Source: Streptomyces dysideae (lineage in GTDB: Bacteria; Actinomycetota; Actinomycetes; Streptomycetales; Streptomycetaceae). Taken from it: 64,000 bases of DNA. The notes under the pieces are model-generated. The model saw nothing but the letters and a program-made list of their open reading frames with translations. It searched no databases and was not told where the DNA came from. The DNA is taken from the NCBI RefSeq assembly GCF_001514305.1, contig NZ_KQ949076.1, forward strand, positions 219,678 through 283,677. Direction: 5' to 3'. A program made the position numbers and the translations under genes. Position 1 is the stretch's first letter, and every line of letters begins with the position of its first letter. Positions 1 through 9,211 of this stretch are shown piece by piece.

Positions 1-1
1 T

Positions 2-53
2 ACGCACCGGACGCCGCTCCTTGACGGGCGAACGTTGCCTGCCGGGGCACCAG
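2..53. repeat. End of an interspersed intergenic element (52-bp exact copy at 37431-37482)
   Basis: These 52 bases are the exact reverse complement of 37431-37482, where they form one terminus of a complete ~200-bp element. Here the rest of the element lies left of the window edge. It sits just beyond the hairpin that follows the hrdA-like gene. Exact identity over 52 bp between non-coding sites 37 kb apart is not expected by chance. Confidence 0.85.
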
Positions 54-61
54 CCGCTGGG

Positions 62-88
62 GGGCCGCTCGTTTCAGGTGAGCGGCCC
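62..88. terminator. Hairpin downstream of the sigma factor gene
   Basis: A perfect 9-bp inverted repeat (GGGCCGCTC at 62-70, GAGCGGCCC at 80-88) has a 9-nt loop and is followed by TTT on the plus strand. It lies 5 bp after the stop of the minus-strand sigma gene. It is probably a transcription terminator, possibly bidirectional. Confidence 0.6.
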
Positions 89-92
89 TTTC

Positions 93-1409
93 TCAGTCGA
101 GGTAACCCCTCAGCTGGTCCGCGAAGGCGTGGTCCCTCAGCTTGTTCAACGTCTTCGACTCGATCTGGCGGATCCGTTCCCTCGTCACGCCGAAGATGCG
201 GCCTATCTCCTCCAGCGTGCGCGGGCGGCCGTCCGCCAGGCCGTACCTCAGCTGTACGACCTTCCGCTCCCGCTCCCCCAGCGTCGACAGCACCGCCTCC
301 AGATGCTCCCTGAGCAGCAGGAACGCCGCCGATTCCACAGGGCTCGCGGCGTCGCCGTCCTCTATGAGGTCACCCAGGGCCACGTCGTCCTCCTCGCCCA
401 CGGGGGCGTGCAGGGAGACGGGTTCCTGGGCCAGGCGCAGGACCTCGCTGACGCGCTCGGGCAGGAGGTCGAGGTGGGCGGCCACCTCCTCCGGCGTCGG
501 TTCGTAGCCGCGCTCCTGGAGCATGCGGCGCTGGACGCGGACGACCCGGTTGATCAACTCGACGACGTGGACCGGCACTCGGATGGTGCGCGCCTGGTCG
601 GCGAGGGCGCGGGACATGGCCTGGCGGATCCACCAGGTGGCGTACGTCGAGAACTTGTAGCCCCGGGCGTAGTCGAATTTCTCAACCGCCCTGATCAGGC
701 CCAGGTTTCCCTCCTGGACGAGGTCGAGCATGGTCAGGCCGCGGCCCACGTACCTCTTCGCCACGGACACGACGAGCCGCAGGTTCGCCTCGATCAGGCG
801 GCGCTTGGCCATCCGGCCCATGACGACCAGCCGGTCCAGGTCGAGCGCCAACTGGCTGTCCAGGTCGGGAGTGTTGCTGAGCTTCTCCTCGGCGAACAGG
901 CCGGCCTCGACGCGGCGGGCGAGCTCGACCTCCTCGGCCGCCGTGAGGAGGGGGATGCGGCCGATCTCCCGCAGGTACTGGCGGAACAGATCGGACGAGG
1001 GGCCGCTGGTGTCGGGGCGGCTGCGGGCCGGTGGCACGGGCTCGGGGGCCTCCACGGCCTCGAGCGCCTCGGCGGGCGGGTCTTCGGGCTCCGCCTCGGG
1101 GTGGTGCGCGACGCGGCTCTGCGGTGGCACCGCGCCCAGGACGTCGGTCTCGGCCTCAGGCTCCGCGCCGTCCGTACTCTTGTCGGTCTGGGTGAGGGTC
1201 TGGGTCTGCACGGGGGCGACCTCCAGGGTGATCGCTGCTGAGGTGTGCGGCAGCGCTGCTTGGGGGGCGGAGTCGGCGGCCTTGCCGCTGTCCGTCCCGT
1301 ACGCGATGAGCGGAACCGCGGGGGTGTGGGACCCGTGGGGGACGGATCGGCCGCGCTCCGAGGACTCAGGCACCGGAACCCAGTGTGGAGTACGACACAT
1401 CGCCGCCAC
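93..1409 (-). CDS. hrdA: RNA polymerase sigma factor, RpoD/Hrd family (HrdA-like)
   Basis: A group 1/2 sigma-70 factor that directs core RNA polymerase to promoters. Residues 1-139 are an acidic, Pro/Ala/Glu-rich extension. From residue 140 the protein shows region 1.2 ([16 protein letters not shown]), region 2 ([18 protein letters not shown], then the 2.3-2.4 core [13 protein letters not shown]), region 3 ([13 protein letters not shown]) and a complete region 4.2 helix-turn-helix ([17 protein letters not shown]). It is 438 aa if read from the GTG at 1409. An ATG lies three codons downstream at 1400 and neither has a clear ribosome binding site, so the start is uncertain. Location beside dnaG is where S. 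coelicolor has hrdA. The symbol rests on that remembered synteny, and other Hrd paralogues are very similar in sequence. Confidence 0.85.
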   Translation of the reverse strand: MAAMCRTPHWVPVPESSERGRSVPHGSHTPAVPLIAYGTDSGKAADSAPQAALPHTSAAITLEVAPVQTQTLTQTDKSTDGAEPEAETDVLGAVPPQSRVAHHPEAEPEDPPAEALEAVEAPEPVPPARSRPDTSGPSSDLFRQYLREIGRIPLLTAAEEVELARRVEAGLFAEEKLSNTPDLDSQLALDLDRLVVMGRMAKRRLIEANLRLVVSVAKRYVGRGLTMLDLVQEGNLGLIRAVEKFDYARGYKFSTYATWWIRQAMSRALADQARTIRVPVHVVELINRVVRVQRRMLQERGYEPTPEEVAAHLDLLPERVSEVLRLAQEPVSLHAPVGEEDDVALGDLIEDGDAASPVESAAFLLLREHLEAVLSTLGERERKVVQLRYGLADGRPRTLEEIGRIFGVTRERIRQIESKTLNKLRDHAFADQLRGYLD

Positions 1410-1511
1410 GAGGGGCGTGCGGTGACTTTTTGAGTCCGGTGCGTGACCGCATGGTTACCCTCGCGGGAAACCCGGATGCCCGGACCCGATCTGATCTGGC
1501 ACGATCCGCGG

Positions 1512-1695
1512 GTGTCCGCTTCCTTGTACGAAACCCATGCGACGGTCCGCTGTGACGGTGACCGCGAGTCGGATCGGCTGCGCCGGTGGGCGGTGGCCGC
1601 CGGTCTCAAGCTGACGCACATCGTGCTGGCCCGCGGCAGGATGCGCGAGCAGCCCCGACGAGCGGGAGTACGCGGAGCGGCTGGTGCGGGGGTGA
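1512..1695 (+). pseudogene. Broken conserved small protein gene
   Basis: From the GTG at 1512 the reading frame gives a coding-like N-terminus (SLYETHATVRCDGD, then DRLRRWAVAAGLKLTHIVL) up to ARGRMREQP. It then turns into low-quality Arg/Ala-rich sequence. In the next frame the same DNA reads SPDEREYAERLVRG followed by a stop at 1693-1695, which looks like the natural C-terminus. The simplest reading is an internal deletion plus frameshift that removed the middle of the gene. I do not know its function. An intact homologue elsewhere would show what was lost. Confidence 0.5.
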
Positions 1696-1724
1696 CGCCG
1701 ACGTTCGAGGGGCGCTGAGACGCC

Positions 1725-3629
1725 CTACAGCGCCGCCGCGCCGTGCTCCCGCAGGGCCTGGTCGTACTGCTGGAGGACCCACAGCTCGTTCTGTACGGCG
1801 GCCAGCTGGGCCGGGTCGCCATGGCTGCCGAGGCGGGCCAGCTGGCTCTGGACGTCCCGCACCCGGCGTTCGACGGCGCGGCGGCGGACGGTGACCAGCT
1901 GGGCGCCGGCGTACACCTCGTCCACCGTCTTGCGCATGATCGCCTCGACCGCCAGTTCCGTGACCATCGCGCGGACCGCGTTGTCGGGGGCCGCCTCGCG
2001 GACGCGGACCAGGTACTCCTGGGAGTCCTGCATGCCGTACTCCGCGCCGCCCGCGTCCAGGATGGTCTGGCGTACGGCGGCGTAGGGTTCGGCGGTGAAC
2101 TCGTCGATGCCGTACGCGTCGAAGGCCGGGGAGACCAGCTCCGGGCGCTGGAGGGCGAGTTTGAGGAGCTCGCGCTCGGTGGCGTAGACGGGGTTGCGGA
2201 GGTTGAGGGCCGGGCCGGCGGCCATCGGGCGGGGGGCCGCGTCGTACTGCTGGGGGCCGCTGTTGCGAGTCGGGGCCGGGCCCTTTCCGCCGCGGTCCCT
2301 CGCCCAACGTGCCAGCTGGGCCACCCGCTTGACCACGAACTGGGTGTCGAGGATGCCGAGCATGCCCGCGAGCTGGACGGCGACCTCGTGCTGGGCGCCG
2401 CTGTTCTTGATGCGGGCGACGATGGGGGCGGCCTCGTCGAGGGCGGCGGCGCGGCCCGCCGGGGTGTCGAGGTCGTAGCGGACGACGATCTGGCGGAGCG
2501 CGAACTCGAAGAGCGGTGTGCGGGGTTCGACCAGGTCGGCGACCGCCTCGTCGCCCTTCGCGAGGCGCAGTTCGCACGGGTCCATGTTGTCCGGCGCGAT
2601 CGCGATGTACGTCTCGGCGGCGAACTTCTGGTCGTCCTCGAAGGCGCGCAGGGCCGCCTTCTGGCCGGCCGCGTCGCCGTCGAAGGTGAAGATCACACGG
2701 GCCGAGCCGTTGTCCATCAGCAGCCGGCGGAGGATCTTGATGTGGTCGCCGCCGAAGGCCGTGCCGCAGGTCGCGATGGCCGTGGTGACGCCGGCGAGGT
2801 GGCAGGCCATGACGTCCGTGTAGCCCTCGACGACGACCGCGCGGCTGGACTTGGCGATGTCCTTCTTGGCGAGGTCGATGCCGTAGAGGACCTGGGACTT
2901 GCGGTAGATCGGCGTGTCGGGGGTGTTGAGGTACTTGGGGCCGTTGTCGGCCTCGTAGAGCTTGCGCGCGCCGAAGCCGACGACCTCGCCGCCGATGTCC
3001 CGGATCGGCCACATCAGGCGGCCCCGGAAGCGGTCGATGGGGCCGCGGCGGCCCTCCTGCGACAGGCCGGAGAGGGTCAGTTCCTTGTCGGTGAAGCCCT
3101 TGCCGCGGAGGTAGCGGGTGAGGTGGTCCCAGCCCTGGGGGCTGTAGCCGACGCCGAAGTGGACCGCGGCGGCCTGGTCGAAGCCGCGCTCGGCGAGGAA
3201 GATCCGGCCGGTGTCCGCCTCGGGGCTGGTGGCGAGCTGTTCGGCGTACCACTCGGCGGCGATCTTGTGGGCCTCGACCAGGCGGATGCGTTCGCCGCGC
3301 TGGTGGGCGGGGTTGTAGCCGCCCTCCTCGTAGCGCAGCGTGATGCCGGCCTGGGCGGCGAGGCGCTCGACCGCCTCGGAGAAGGAGAGGTGGTCGACCT
3401 TCATCACGAACGTGATGGTGTCGCCGCCCTCCTGGCAGCCGAAGCAGTGGAAGAACCCCTTGCTCGGGCTGACCTGGAAGGATGGTGACTTCTCGTCGTG
3501 GAAGGGGCACAGGCCCTTGAGGTTGCCGCCGCCCGCGTTGCGCAGCTGGAGGTACTCGGACACCACGGCGTCGATCGGGACCGCGTCCCGTACCGCCTTC
3601 ACGTCCTCGTCGTTGATCCGTCCTGCCAC
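1725..3629 (-). CDS. dnaG: DNA primase DnaG
   Basis: Synthesises RNA primers for DNA replication in partnership with the DnaB helicase. It is 634 aa, usual for actinobacterial DnaG. The N-terminal zinc-binding domain shows C41, H44, C62 and C65 (LCPFHDEKSP ... FFHCFGC). A primase core precedes the TOPRIM domain, with VVVEGYTDV around residues 265-275 carrying the catalytic Glu and a downstream FDGDAAGQKAA carrying the metal-binding Asp pair. A C-terminal DnaB-binding helical region follows. The GTG start at 3629 gives the standard MAGRINDEDV N-terminus. It is separated from the upstream FAD reductase gene by an interspersed repeat, so it probably has its own promoter within 3630-3680. Confidence 0.97.
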   Translation of the reverse strand: MAGRINDEDVKAVRDAVPIDAVVSEYLQLRNAGGGNLKGLCPFHDEKSPSFQVSPSKGFFHCFGCQEGGDTITFVMKVDHLSFSEAVERLAAQAGITLRYEEGGYNPAHQRGERIRLVEAHKIAAEWYAEQLATSPEADTGRIFLAERGFDQAAAVHFGVGYSPQGWDHLTRYLRGKGFTDKELTLSGLSQEGRRGPIDRFRGRLMWPIRDIGGEVVGFGARKLYEADNGPKYLNTPDTPIYRKSQVLYGIDLAKKDIAKSSRAVVVEGYTDVMACHLAGVTTAIATCGTAFGGDHIKILRRLLMDNGSARVIFTFDGDAAGQKAALRAFEDDQKFAAETYIAIAPDNMDPCELRLAKGDEAVADLVEPRTPLFEFALRQIVVRYDLDTPAGRAAALDEAAPIVARIKNSGAQHEVAVQLAGMLGILDTQFVVKRVAQLARWARDRGGKGPAPTRNSGPQQYDAAPRPMAAGPALNLRNPVYATERELLKLALQRPELVSPAFDAYGIDEFTAEPYAAVRQTILDAGGAEYGMQDSQEYLVRVREAAPDNAVRAMVTELAVEAIMRKTVDEVYAGAQLVTVRRRAVERRVRDVQSQLARLGSHGDPAQLAAVQNELWVLQQYDQALREHGAAAL

Positions 3630-3681
3630 GCGGTGATTCTACGGGGGCGGACTGACATAACTGGGGCGAGCTGCACGCCCC

Positions 3682-3747
3682 AGGGGCGCGGGACTGTATC
3701 GATATGCGGCTCCGCCGCGTGGGCGCGACCAGCCACGCACAGCCCGC
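3682..3747 (-). repeat. Interspersed intergenic repeat, copy 1
   Basis: About 66 bp matching, with a few differences, the reverse complement of 6536-6601 and more loosely 50399-50464. The core is GCGGCTCCGCCGCGTGGGCG followed by CGACCAGCCACG. The GCGGCTCCGCCGC portion is itself self-complementary. It lies between the stop of the FAD reductase gene and dnaG and may act as a terminator or be a passive repeat. Confidence 0.75.
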
Positions 3748-3777
3748 ACCCGCGAGACGACAGACCCCGGCAGGTGG

Positions 3778-5043
3778 TCAGGCGCCCAGGCTGTCCAACG
3801 GCACATGGGGGTCCGCCAGCGCCTCCGTATCCACCCGCACCCCACTCCGAATCAGCTGCTGGATGGGCTCTGTGACGTCCCACACATTCACGTTCATCCC
3901 GGCCAGCACCCGGTTCTCCTTCAGCCAGAACGCGACGAACTCCCGCTTCCCCGCGTCTCCCCGGATCACCACTTCGTCGTACGTCCCCGGCGGCGCCCAC
4001 CCGCTGTACTCCATCCCCAGGTCGTACTGGTCGGAGAAGAAATAGGGCACACGGTCGTAGACGAGGTCCCGGCCGAGCATCGCGCGGGCCGCCGCCGGTC
4101 CGCCGTTGAGGGCGTTGGCCCAGTGTTCGACCCGCAGCCGGGTGCCGAAGAGGCCGTGCGGGAAGGACGCGACGTCGCCGGCGGCGTAGATGTCGGGGTC
4201 CGAGGTGCGCAGCTGTTCGTCGACCACCACGCCGGCGCCGCCCGCCCGGTCGGCGATCTCCAGGCCGGCCGCCTCCGCCAGCGCCGTCCGGGGCGCGGCC
4301 CCGATCGCCGCGAGGACGTCGTGGGCGGGATGTTCCTCGCCGTCGTCGGTGCGGGCGGCCAGCACCATGCCGTCCTGGCCGACGATCTCGGTGAGCCGTA
4401 CGCCGAAGTGGAAGCGGACGCCGTGCCCGCGGTGCAGCTCGGCGAAGACATTGCCCAGCTCGGGGCCCAGGACGCCGTGCAGCGGGGTCGGCTCGGGCTC
4501 GACGACGGTGACCTCGGCGCCGTACTCGCGGGCCGCGGCCGCGACCTCCAGGCCGATCCAGCCGGCGCCGGCGATCACGATGTGGCCGTTGTCCCGGCCC
4601 AGCGCGGCGAGGACGCCCTTGAGGCGCTCGGCGTGTGCGAGGCGGCGCAGGTGGTGGACGCCGGCCAGGTCCGTGCCGGGGATGTCCAGGCGGCGCGGCT
4701 CGGCTCCGGTGGCCAGCAGCAGCTTGTCGTAGTGGACGACCGTGCCGTCCTCACCGAAGCGGACCGTCTTCGCCGTGCGGTCGATCGCGTCGACGGTCTG
4801 GCCGAGGTGCAGCTCGATGTCGTTGCGGGCGTACCAGGCGGGCTCGTGCACGAAGACGCTGTCGCGTTCCTCCTTGCCGAGCAGATAGCCCTTGGACAGG
4901 GGCGGGCGCTCGTACGGGTGGTCGCGCTCGTCGCAGATCAGTATCACCCGGCCCGTGAAGCCCTCCGCTCGGAGTGTCTCGGCCGCCTTCGCGCCGGCGA
5001 GTCCGCCTCCGACGATGACGAATGTCTGATCCGCGTCGACCAC
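3778..5043 (-). CDS. FAD-dependent NAD(P)H oxidoreductase, ferredoxin/rubredoxin reductase type
   Basis: A 421-aa cytosolic flavoprotein that would pass electrons from NAD(P)H to a ferredoxin-like or other acceptor. It has two Rossmann dinucleotide-binding motifs, VGGGLAGAKAAETL near the N-terminus for FAD and IAGAGWIGLEVAAAA around residue 150 for NAD(P)H. The late FAD motif TSDPDIYAAGDVASF and a reductase C-terminal domain follow. The GTG start at 5043 is supported by GAGGAGG ten bases upstream. No redox partner gene is adjacent, so the acceptor is unknown. It stands alone on the minus strand between dnaG and dgt. Confidence 0.88.
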   Translation of the reverse strand: MVDADQTFVIVGGGLAGAKAAETLRAEGFTGRVILICDERDHPYERPPLSKGYLLGKEERDSVFVHEPAWYARNDIELHLGQTVDAIDRTAKTVRFGEDGTVVHYDKLLLATGAEPRRLDIPGTDLAGVHHLRRLAHAERLKGVLAALGRDNGHIVIAGAGWIGLEVAAAAREYGAEVTVVEPEPTPLHGVLGPELGNVFAELHRGHGVRFHFGVRLTEIVGQDGMVLAARTDDGEEHPAHDVLAAIGAAPRTALAEAAGLEIADRAGGAGVVVDEQLRTSDPDIYAAGDVASFPHGLFGTRLRVEHWANALNGGPAAARAMLGRDLVYDRVPYFFSDQYDLGMEYSGWAPPGTYDEVVIRGDAGKREFVAFWLKENRVLAGMNVNVWDVTEPIQQLIRSGVRVDTEALADPHVPLDSLGA

Positions 5044-5178
5044 TTGATGCCTCCTCGTAAGGGTGCCGCCACATGCGAGCGTCCCGCACGCAGCGTGATG
5101 GGGGAAGAGGGAGTGGCCCGATCAGGCCACGGAGTGTCACATTCGGGTTCGTTTTACGTCACCCGCGCCCCTTCGGTC

Positions 5179-6453
5179 TCACGGGGTCTCCCTCAGCCGT
5201 GCGTGCAGTGAGCGTGCCGAGGCGTCCGTCAGGGACGCGATCTGGTCGACGAGCACGCGCTTGCGGGCGCGGTCGTCGGCGGCGCGGTCGAACAGGGCGC
5301 GGAACTGGGGGTCCAGGCCGTCGGGGGCGCGGGCGGTGAGGGCCTCGGCCAGTTCGGCGACGACGATCCGCTGGTCGGCGCGGAGCCGCTCCTGCTCGGC
5401 GCGCTGCATGACGTACCGGTCGGCGACGGCCTTGAGGACCGCGCACTCCAGACGGGTCTCGTGCGGTACGACCAGTTCGGCGCCGTACCTCGTCAGCCGG
5501 CCGGTGCCGTACGCCGCGCGCGTGGCGCCCTCGGCGGCGAGGCAGAAGCGGCCGATGAGCTGGCTGGTGGCGTCCTTAAGGCGGGCCTGGGCGACGGCCG
5601 TGCCGTCGTAGCCGTGCGGCCACCATTCCTGGGCGAGGAGCCGGTCGAGGGCGGCGGACAGTTCCGCCGGGTCGGTGTCCTCGGGCACGTAGCGGCCCAG
5701 GGCGGCCGCGAAGACCGACTGGCGTTCCGGTTCCGCGTGCAGGCAGTTGGGGTCGATGTGGCCGGCGTGCAGGCCGTCCTCGACGTCGTGCACGGAGTAC
5801 GCCACGTCGTCGGACCAGTCCATGACCTGGGCCTCGAAGGTGGTGCGGGCGCCGGGGGCTTCCTTGCGGACCCAGTCGAAGACGGGGCGGTCGTCCTCGT
5901 AGACGCCGAACTTCGGGGACTTCGGGTCTGTGGGGTGGGCGCCTCGTGGCCACGGGTACTTGGTGGCGGCGTCCAGGGTGGCGCGGGTGAGGTTGAGGCC
6001 CACGGAGCGCTCCGGGGTGAACCGTTTGGGTTCGATGCGGGTGAGGAGCCTGAGGGACTGGGCGTTGCCCTCGAAGCCTCCGCAGTCCTCGGCGAATTCG
6101 TTGAGGGCCTGTTCGCCGTTGTGGCCGAAGGGGGGGTGGCCGAGGTCGTGGGAGAGGCAGGCCGCTTCTACCAGGTCGGGGTCGCAGCCGAGGGCTGCGC
6201 CCAGCTCTCGGCCTACCTGGGCGCACTCCAGGGAGTGGGTGAGGCGGGTGCGGGGGCTGGCGTCCCAGGCGGTGGCGCTGCGTTCGCCGGGTGTGACGAC
6301 CTGGGTTTTGCCGGCGAGTCTTCTCAGGGCGGAGGAGTGGAGTACGCGGGCTCGGTCGCGTTGGAAGGCTGTGCGGCCTGGGCGTTTGTCCGGTTCGGGG
6401 GCCCATCGGTCTACTGATGCCGTGTCGTATGGGTGCGGTGCGTTGCCTTCCAT
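5179..6453 (-). CDS. dgt: Deoxyguanosinetriphosphate triphosphohydrolase-like protein
   Basis: An HD-domain dNTPase that hydrolyses deoxynucleoside triphosphates to the nucleoside plus triphosphate, thought to adjust dNTP pools. It is 424 aa. The HD metal site is visible as [20 protein letters not shown], preceded by an Arg/His segment ([18 protein letters not shown]) and followed by a second metal-ligand region ([18 protein letters not shown]). This is the typical bacterial Dgt layout. The ATG at 6453 opens the protein with [17 protein letters not shown]. The family position next to dnaG is common in actinobacteria. Substrate range cannot be told from sequence. Confidence 0.92.
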   Translation of the reverse strand: MEGNAPHPYDTASVDRWAPEPDKRPGRTAFQRDRARVLHSSALRRLAGKTQVVTPGERSATAWDASPRTRLTHSLECAQVGRELGAALGCDPDLVEAACLSHDLGHPPFGHNGEQALNEFAEDCGGFEGNAQSLRLLTRIEPKRFTPERSVGLNLTRATLDAATKYPWPRGAHPTDPKSPKFGVYEDDRPVFDWVRKEAPGARTTFEAQVMDWSDDVAYSVHDVEDGLHAGHIDPNCLHAEPERQSVFAAALGRYVPEDTDPAELSAALDRLLAQEWWPHGYDGTAVAQARLKDATSQLIGRFCLAAEGATRAAYGTGRLTRYGAELVVPHETRLECAVLKAVADRYVMQRAEQERLRADQRIVVAELAEALTARAPDGLDPQFRALFDRAADDRARKRVLVDQIASLTDASARSLHARLRETP

Positions 6454-6535
6454 GTCTCGACAGTAAGCGGCGGCAGTGACAATTGGGGGGCTGTGTTGCG
6501 CCTACTCGTCTGCCGGGTTCTGATCACGTGCGAGT

Positions 6536-6601
6536 GCGGGTTGTCCGTGGCTGGTCGCGCCCACGCGGCGGAGCCGCATATCGATTTAGCCCCGCGCCCC
6601 T
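6536..6601 (+). repeat. Interspersed intergenic repeat, copy 2
   Basis: About 66 bp in the opposite orientation to the copy at 3682-3747, sharing CTGGTCGCGCCCACGCGG and GAGCCGCATATCGAT. It lies between dgt and the downstream chelatase-like gene. The self-complementary GCGGCGGAGCCGC can form a short hairpin. Confidence 0.75.
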
Positions 6602-6627
6602 CAGGTCAGAGCCCTCGCCCTGCGTTT

Positions 6628-7536
6628 TCAAGCCGAGGCCAGTTCCGGTGTTGTCGTGGCCGGGGTTGCTATCGCCTGGTCGTAACGGTGCAGGACCAGC
6701 CTTGCCATCGCCGCGTGCGTGCCCAGGGGGGCCGAGGCGATCCACGGGGCCGCCTCCGCGGATTCCGTTGCGAAGCGGCCGGGGGCCGTGAAGTAGGACG
6801 CCACCGCGATCCTGTGGCGGCCTCGGGCGGTCAGGGCGTGGATTGCGGACGGGACTGTGGGGGCGGCCGTGGTGGCGTAGGCGGGGACTACGGGGACGCC
6901 GAGGCGTTCCGCCAGGAGCTGGGCCGTGCGGCCCGTGTCCACCTTCGACGCGGGGTCTCGGGAGCCGGCCGCGGCGAGGACTACCGCGCTCACGCGGCGG
7001 GTGGCCTCGTCCATGCGGGTGCGCCAGCCGGCCTCGACCAGGCGGGCGTACAGGGTCTCCACGAGGAGGGGGTGCGGGCCCAGCGGGGCGGCCACGCGTG
7101 CGCGTACCTGGGTCTTGGCGGCCATCTCGGGGATGTCGCGCTTGACGTGGTAGCCGCGGCTGAGGAGGAGCGGGACCAGGACGGCCTCGCCGGTGCCCAG
7201 GGAGGCGAGGGTGTCGGGCAGCAGGGGCTCGTTGAGCTCGATGTGGCCCAGGTGGACGGGGAGGCCGGGGCGCAGTTCGCGGACCCGGTCGAGGAGCGTG
7301 CGTACGGTGCTCAGGGCACGCGGGTCGCGGCTTCCGTGGGCCACGACGACGAGCGCGGGCGGTTCGGGGCGGCGCCGGCCGTCGAGCGAAACGAAGCTGA
7401 GCTGGCTGGCGAGCTGGCTGCTGATCCGGTTCATGATGTGCGCCGTACTGTCGAGGTGGGCCCCCGGGAGCGGCTGCGCGCCGGGTCGGGGCGTGGTCTC
7501 TTCGCGAGGAGCTTCCGACTTACTCGTCGCCGTCAT
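6628..7536 (-). CDS. Sirohydrochlorin chelatase-like protein (CbiX/SirB family)
   Basis: Likely inserts a divalent metal into sirohydrochlorin, giving siroheme (iron) or a cobalamin precursor (cobalt). From the ATG at 7536 it is 302 aa. The first CbiX domain begins PPALVVVAHGSRDPRALSTV, where HGSR carries the metal/porphyrin-binding His. It continues through VPLLLSRGYHVKRDIPE, another classic His-containing segment. A second, weaker repeat contains VVLAAAGSRDPASKVD, so the protein is the two-domain form. Residues before about 55 are low-complexity, and an internal Met at MNRISSQLASQ is an alternative start. In this window nirB needs siroheme, so a siroheme role is plausible but is inference. 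Confidence 0.8.
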   Translation of the reverse strand: MTATSKSEAPREETTPRPGAQPLPGAHLDSTAHIMNRISSQLASQLSFVSLDGRRRPEPPALVVVAHGSRDPRALSTVRTLLDRVRELRPGLPVHLGHIELNEPLLPDTLASLGTGEAVLVPLLLSRGYHVKRDIPEMAAKTQVRARVAAPLGPHPLLVETLYARLVEAGWRTRMDEATRRVSAVVLAAAGSRDPASKVDTGRTAQLLAERLGVPVVPAYATTAAPTVPSAIHALTARGRHRIAVASYFTAPGRFATESAEAAPWIASAPLGTHAAMARLVLHRYDQAIATPATTTPELASA

Positions 7537-7749
7537 GAAGTGATGGTGGCGGGGGGAGGTTGCCACCCCGTTGCATGAGAATGACGGGGGTTTTCCGGGG
7601 GTTCACGGTGGGGTGCACGGGGTGTGTGAGGTGGCGTGACCTGCGGTTTCGTGGGCGTAGTGAAGCTGGTCACGTGGCCGGCGGCGAACCGCGCGGCTTT
7701 ACGGCACGTCTCTGACTGTCGAGAGAGCCGACCCGGGAGGGACCGCCCC

Positions 7750-8436
7750 ATGCGCCTACCCAAGCTGCGCAGACCGCGCCTGCCACGCACGCGTGCCGGA
7801 CAGCGGCGGCTGGTGCAGGCCGTGATGGCGGGGTGTGTGCTGGCGCTGCTGCCGGCCACCTGGATGTACGTCGTGCCGGGTGACCGGCTGCGTACGGTGG
7901 ACGATGTGCCCCGGACCGAGGTCGCGGTCGTCTTCGGTGCGGGTCTGTGGGCCGGGGAGCCGTCGCCGTATCTGGCCCATCGTCTGGACGCGGCGGCGAA
8001 GCTGTATCGCACGGGCAGGATCGAGGTCGTCCTGGTCACCGGCGACAACAGCCGCGAGGACTACGACGAGCCGGACGCGATGCGGGCCTATCTCACCCGG
8101 CAGGGCGTCCCGGACGCCCGCATCGTCAGTGACTACGCCGGTTTCGACACCTGGGACTCCTGTGTCCGTGCCAAGAAGATCTTCGGCGTCGACGAGGCGG
8201 TGCTGATCAGTCAGGGCTTCCACATCCGGCGGGCGGTCGCGCTGTGCCAGGAGGCGGGGGTGGCGTCGTACGGCGTCGGCGTCGACGCGAGGCACGACGC
8301 CACCTGGTACTACGGCGGCACCCGGGAGATCCTCGCGGCGGGCAAGGCGGCCCTGGACGCCGTCTTCGAGCCGGACCCCCGGTTCCTCGGACGGCAGGAA
8401 CCGGGGGTCCGGGAGGCGCTGGCTAGCGGCCGGTGA
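7750..8436 (+). CDS. SanA/YdcF-like membrane protein (DUF218)
   Basis: A 228-aa protein with a single N-terminal membrane segment ([20 protein letters not shown]) and an extracytoplasmic DUF218 domain. Features are [40 protein letters not shown] and [14 protein letters not shown]. In E. coli the SanA relative affects cell envelope permeability; the biochemical activity is not settled. The ATG at 7750 follows a good GGGAGGG site, while an in-frame upstream extension lacks coding character. Its last 14 bp overlap the end of the convergent enoyl-CoA hydratase gene. Confidence 0.85.
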   Translation: MRLPKLRRPRLPRTRAGQRRLVQAVMAGCVLALLPATWMYVVPGDRLRTVDDVPRTEVAVVFGAGLWAGEPSPYLAHRLDAAAKLYRTGRIEVVLVTGDNSREDYDEPDAMRAYLTRQGVPDARIVSDYAGFDTWDSCVRAKKIFGVDEAVLISQGFHIRRAVALCQEAGVASYGVGVDARHDATWYYGGTREILAAGKAALDAVFEPDPRFLGRQEPGVREALASGR

Positions 8437-9190
8437 AGCGCGGGGCGCGTTTCTCCAGGAACGCGCTCATGCCCTCCTTCTGGTCCTCCGTGGCGAACAG
8501 GGCGTGGAAGACCCGGCGTTCGAAGAGGATGCCGTCGCGCAGGCCGGTCTCCAGGGCCCGGTTCACGCACTCACGGGCGGCGGTGACCGCTGCCCGGCCG
8601 TACGAGGCGATGGTGGCGGCCGCTTCGAGGGCCTGGGGCAGCACTTGGTCGTCCGGGACGACTCGGGAGACAAGACCGCAGCTTCCGGCCTCCCGTGCGT
8701 CCATCGTGCGGCCGGTGAGGACCAGGTCCATCGCCTTCGCCTTGCCGACCAGCCGGGTCAGGCGCTGGGTGCCGCCGATCCCCGGGATCACGCCGAGCTT
8801 GATCTCCGGCTGGCCGAAGACCGCCGACTCGCCCGCGATGACGAGGTCGCACATCATGGCGAGTTCGCAGCCGCCGCCCAGCGCGTAGCCGTTGACGGCG
8901 GCGATCTTCGGCGTCCGGAGGCCGGCGAACTCCTCCCAGGCGGCGAAGTAGTCCTCGGCCGCCATGTCCGCCGCCGTCCGCCCCGCCATCTCCTTGATGT
9001 CGGCGCCCGCCGCGAACACCTTCTCCGACCCGGTGACGACGAAGCAGCCGACCTCGGGGTCCGCGTCCAACGGGAGCAGGGCGGCGAGGAGTTCGGCGAG
9101 CAGGTCGCCGCTGAGGGCGTTGCGGACGTGGGGGCGGTGCAGGCGTACCGTCACCACGCGGTCGTGGCGTTCGAGCTTCAGGTTGTTCAT
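8423..9190 (-). CDS. Enoyl-CoA hydratase/isomerase (crotonase family)
   Basis: A 255-aa crotonase-fold enzyme expected to hydrate trans-2-enoyl-CoA in fatty acid or branched-chain degradation. The CoA-binding and oxyanion-hole segments are visible: [10 protein letters not shown] and [14 protein letters not shown]. The catalytic Glu pair region follows ([19 protein letters not shown]). The ATG at 9190 has GGAGGGTGAG immediately upstream. It begins 21 bp after the stop of the membrane oxidoreductase gene on the same strand, so the three minus-strand genes 12000-8423 are probably one operon. Its partners in beta-oxidation are not in this window. Confidence 0.93.
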   Translation of the reverse strand: MNNLKLERHDRVVTVRLHRPHVRNALSGDLLAELLAALLPLDADPEVGCFVVTGSEKVFAAGADIKEMAGRTAADMAAEDYFAAWEEFAGLRTPKIAAVNGYALGGGCELAMMCDLVIAGESAVFGQPEIKLGVIPGIGGTQRLTRLVGKAKAMDLVLTGRTMDAREAGSCGLVSRVVPDDQVLPQALEAAATIASYGRAAVTAARECVNRALETGLRDGILFERRVFHALFATEDQKEGMSAFLEKRAPRFTGR

Positions 9191-9211
9191 CTCACCCTCC
9201 AGAGCGCAGAG

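Noticed and set aside
7537..7749. Riboswitch or cobalamin-box upstream of the chelatase-like or SanA-like gene
   Set aside because: No B12-box-like or other conserved riboswitch core could be recognised; the region appears to be an ordinary divergent promoter.
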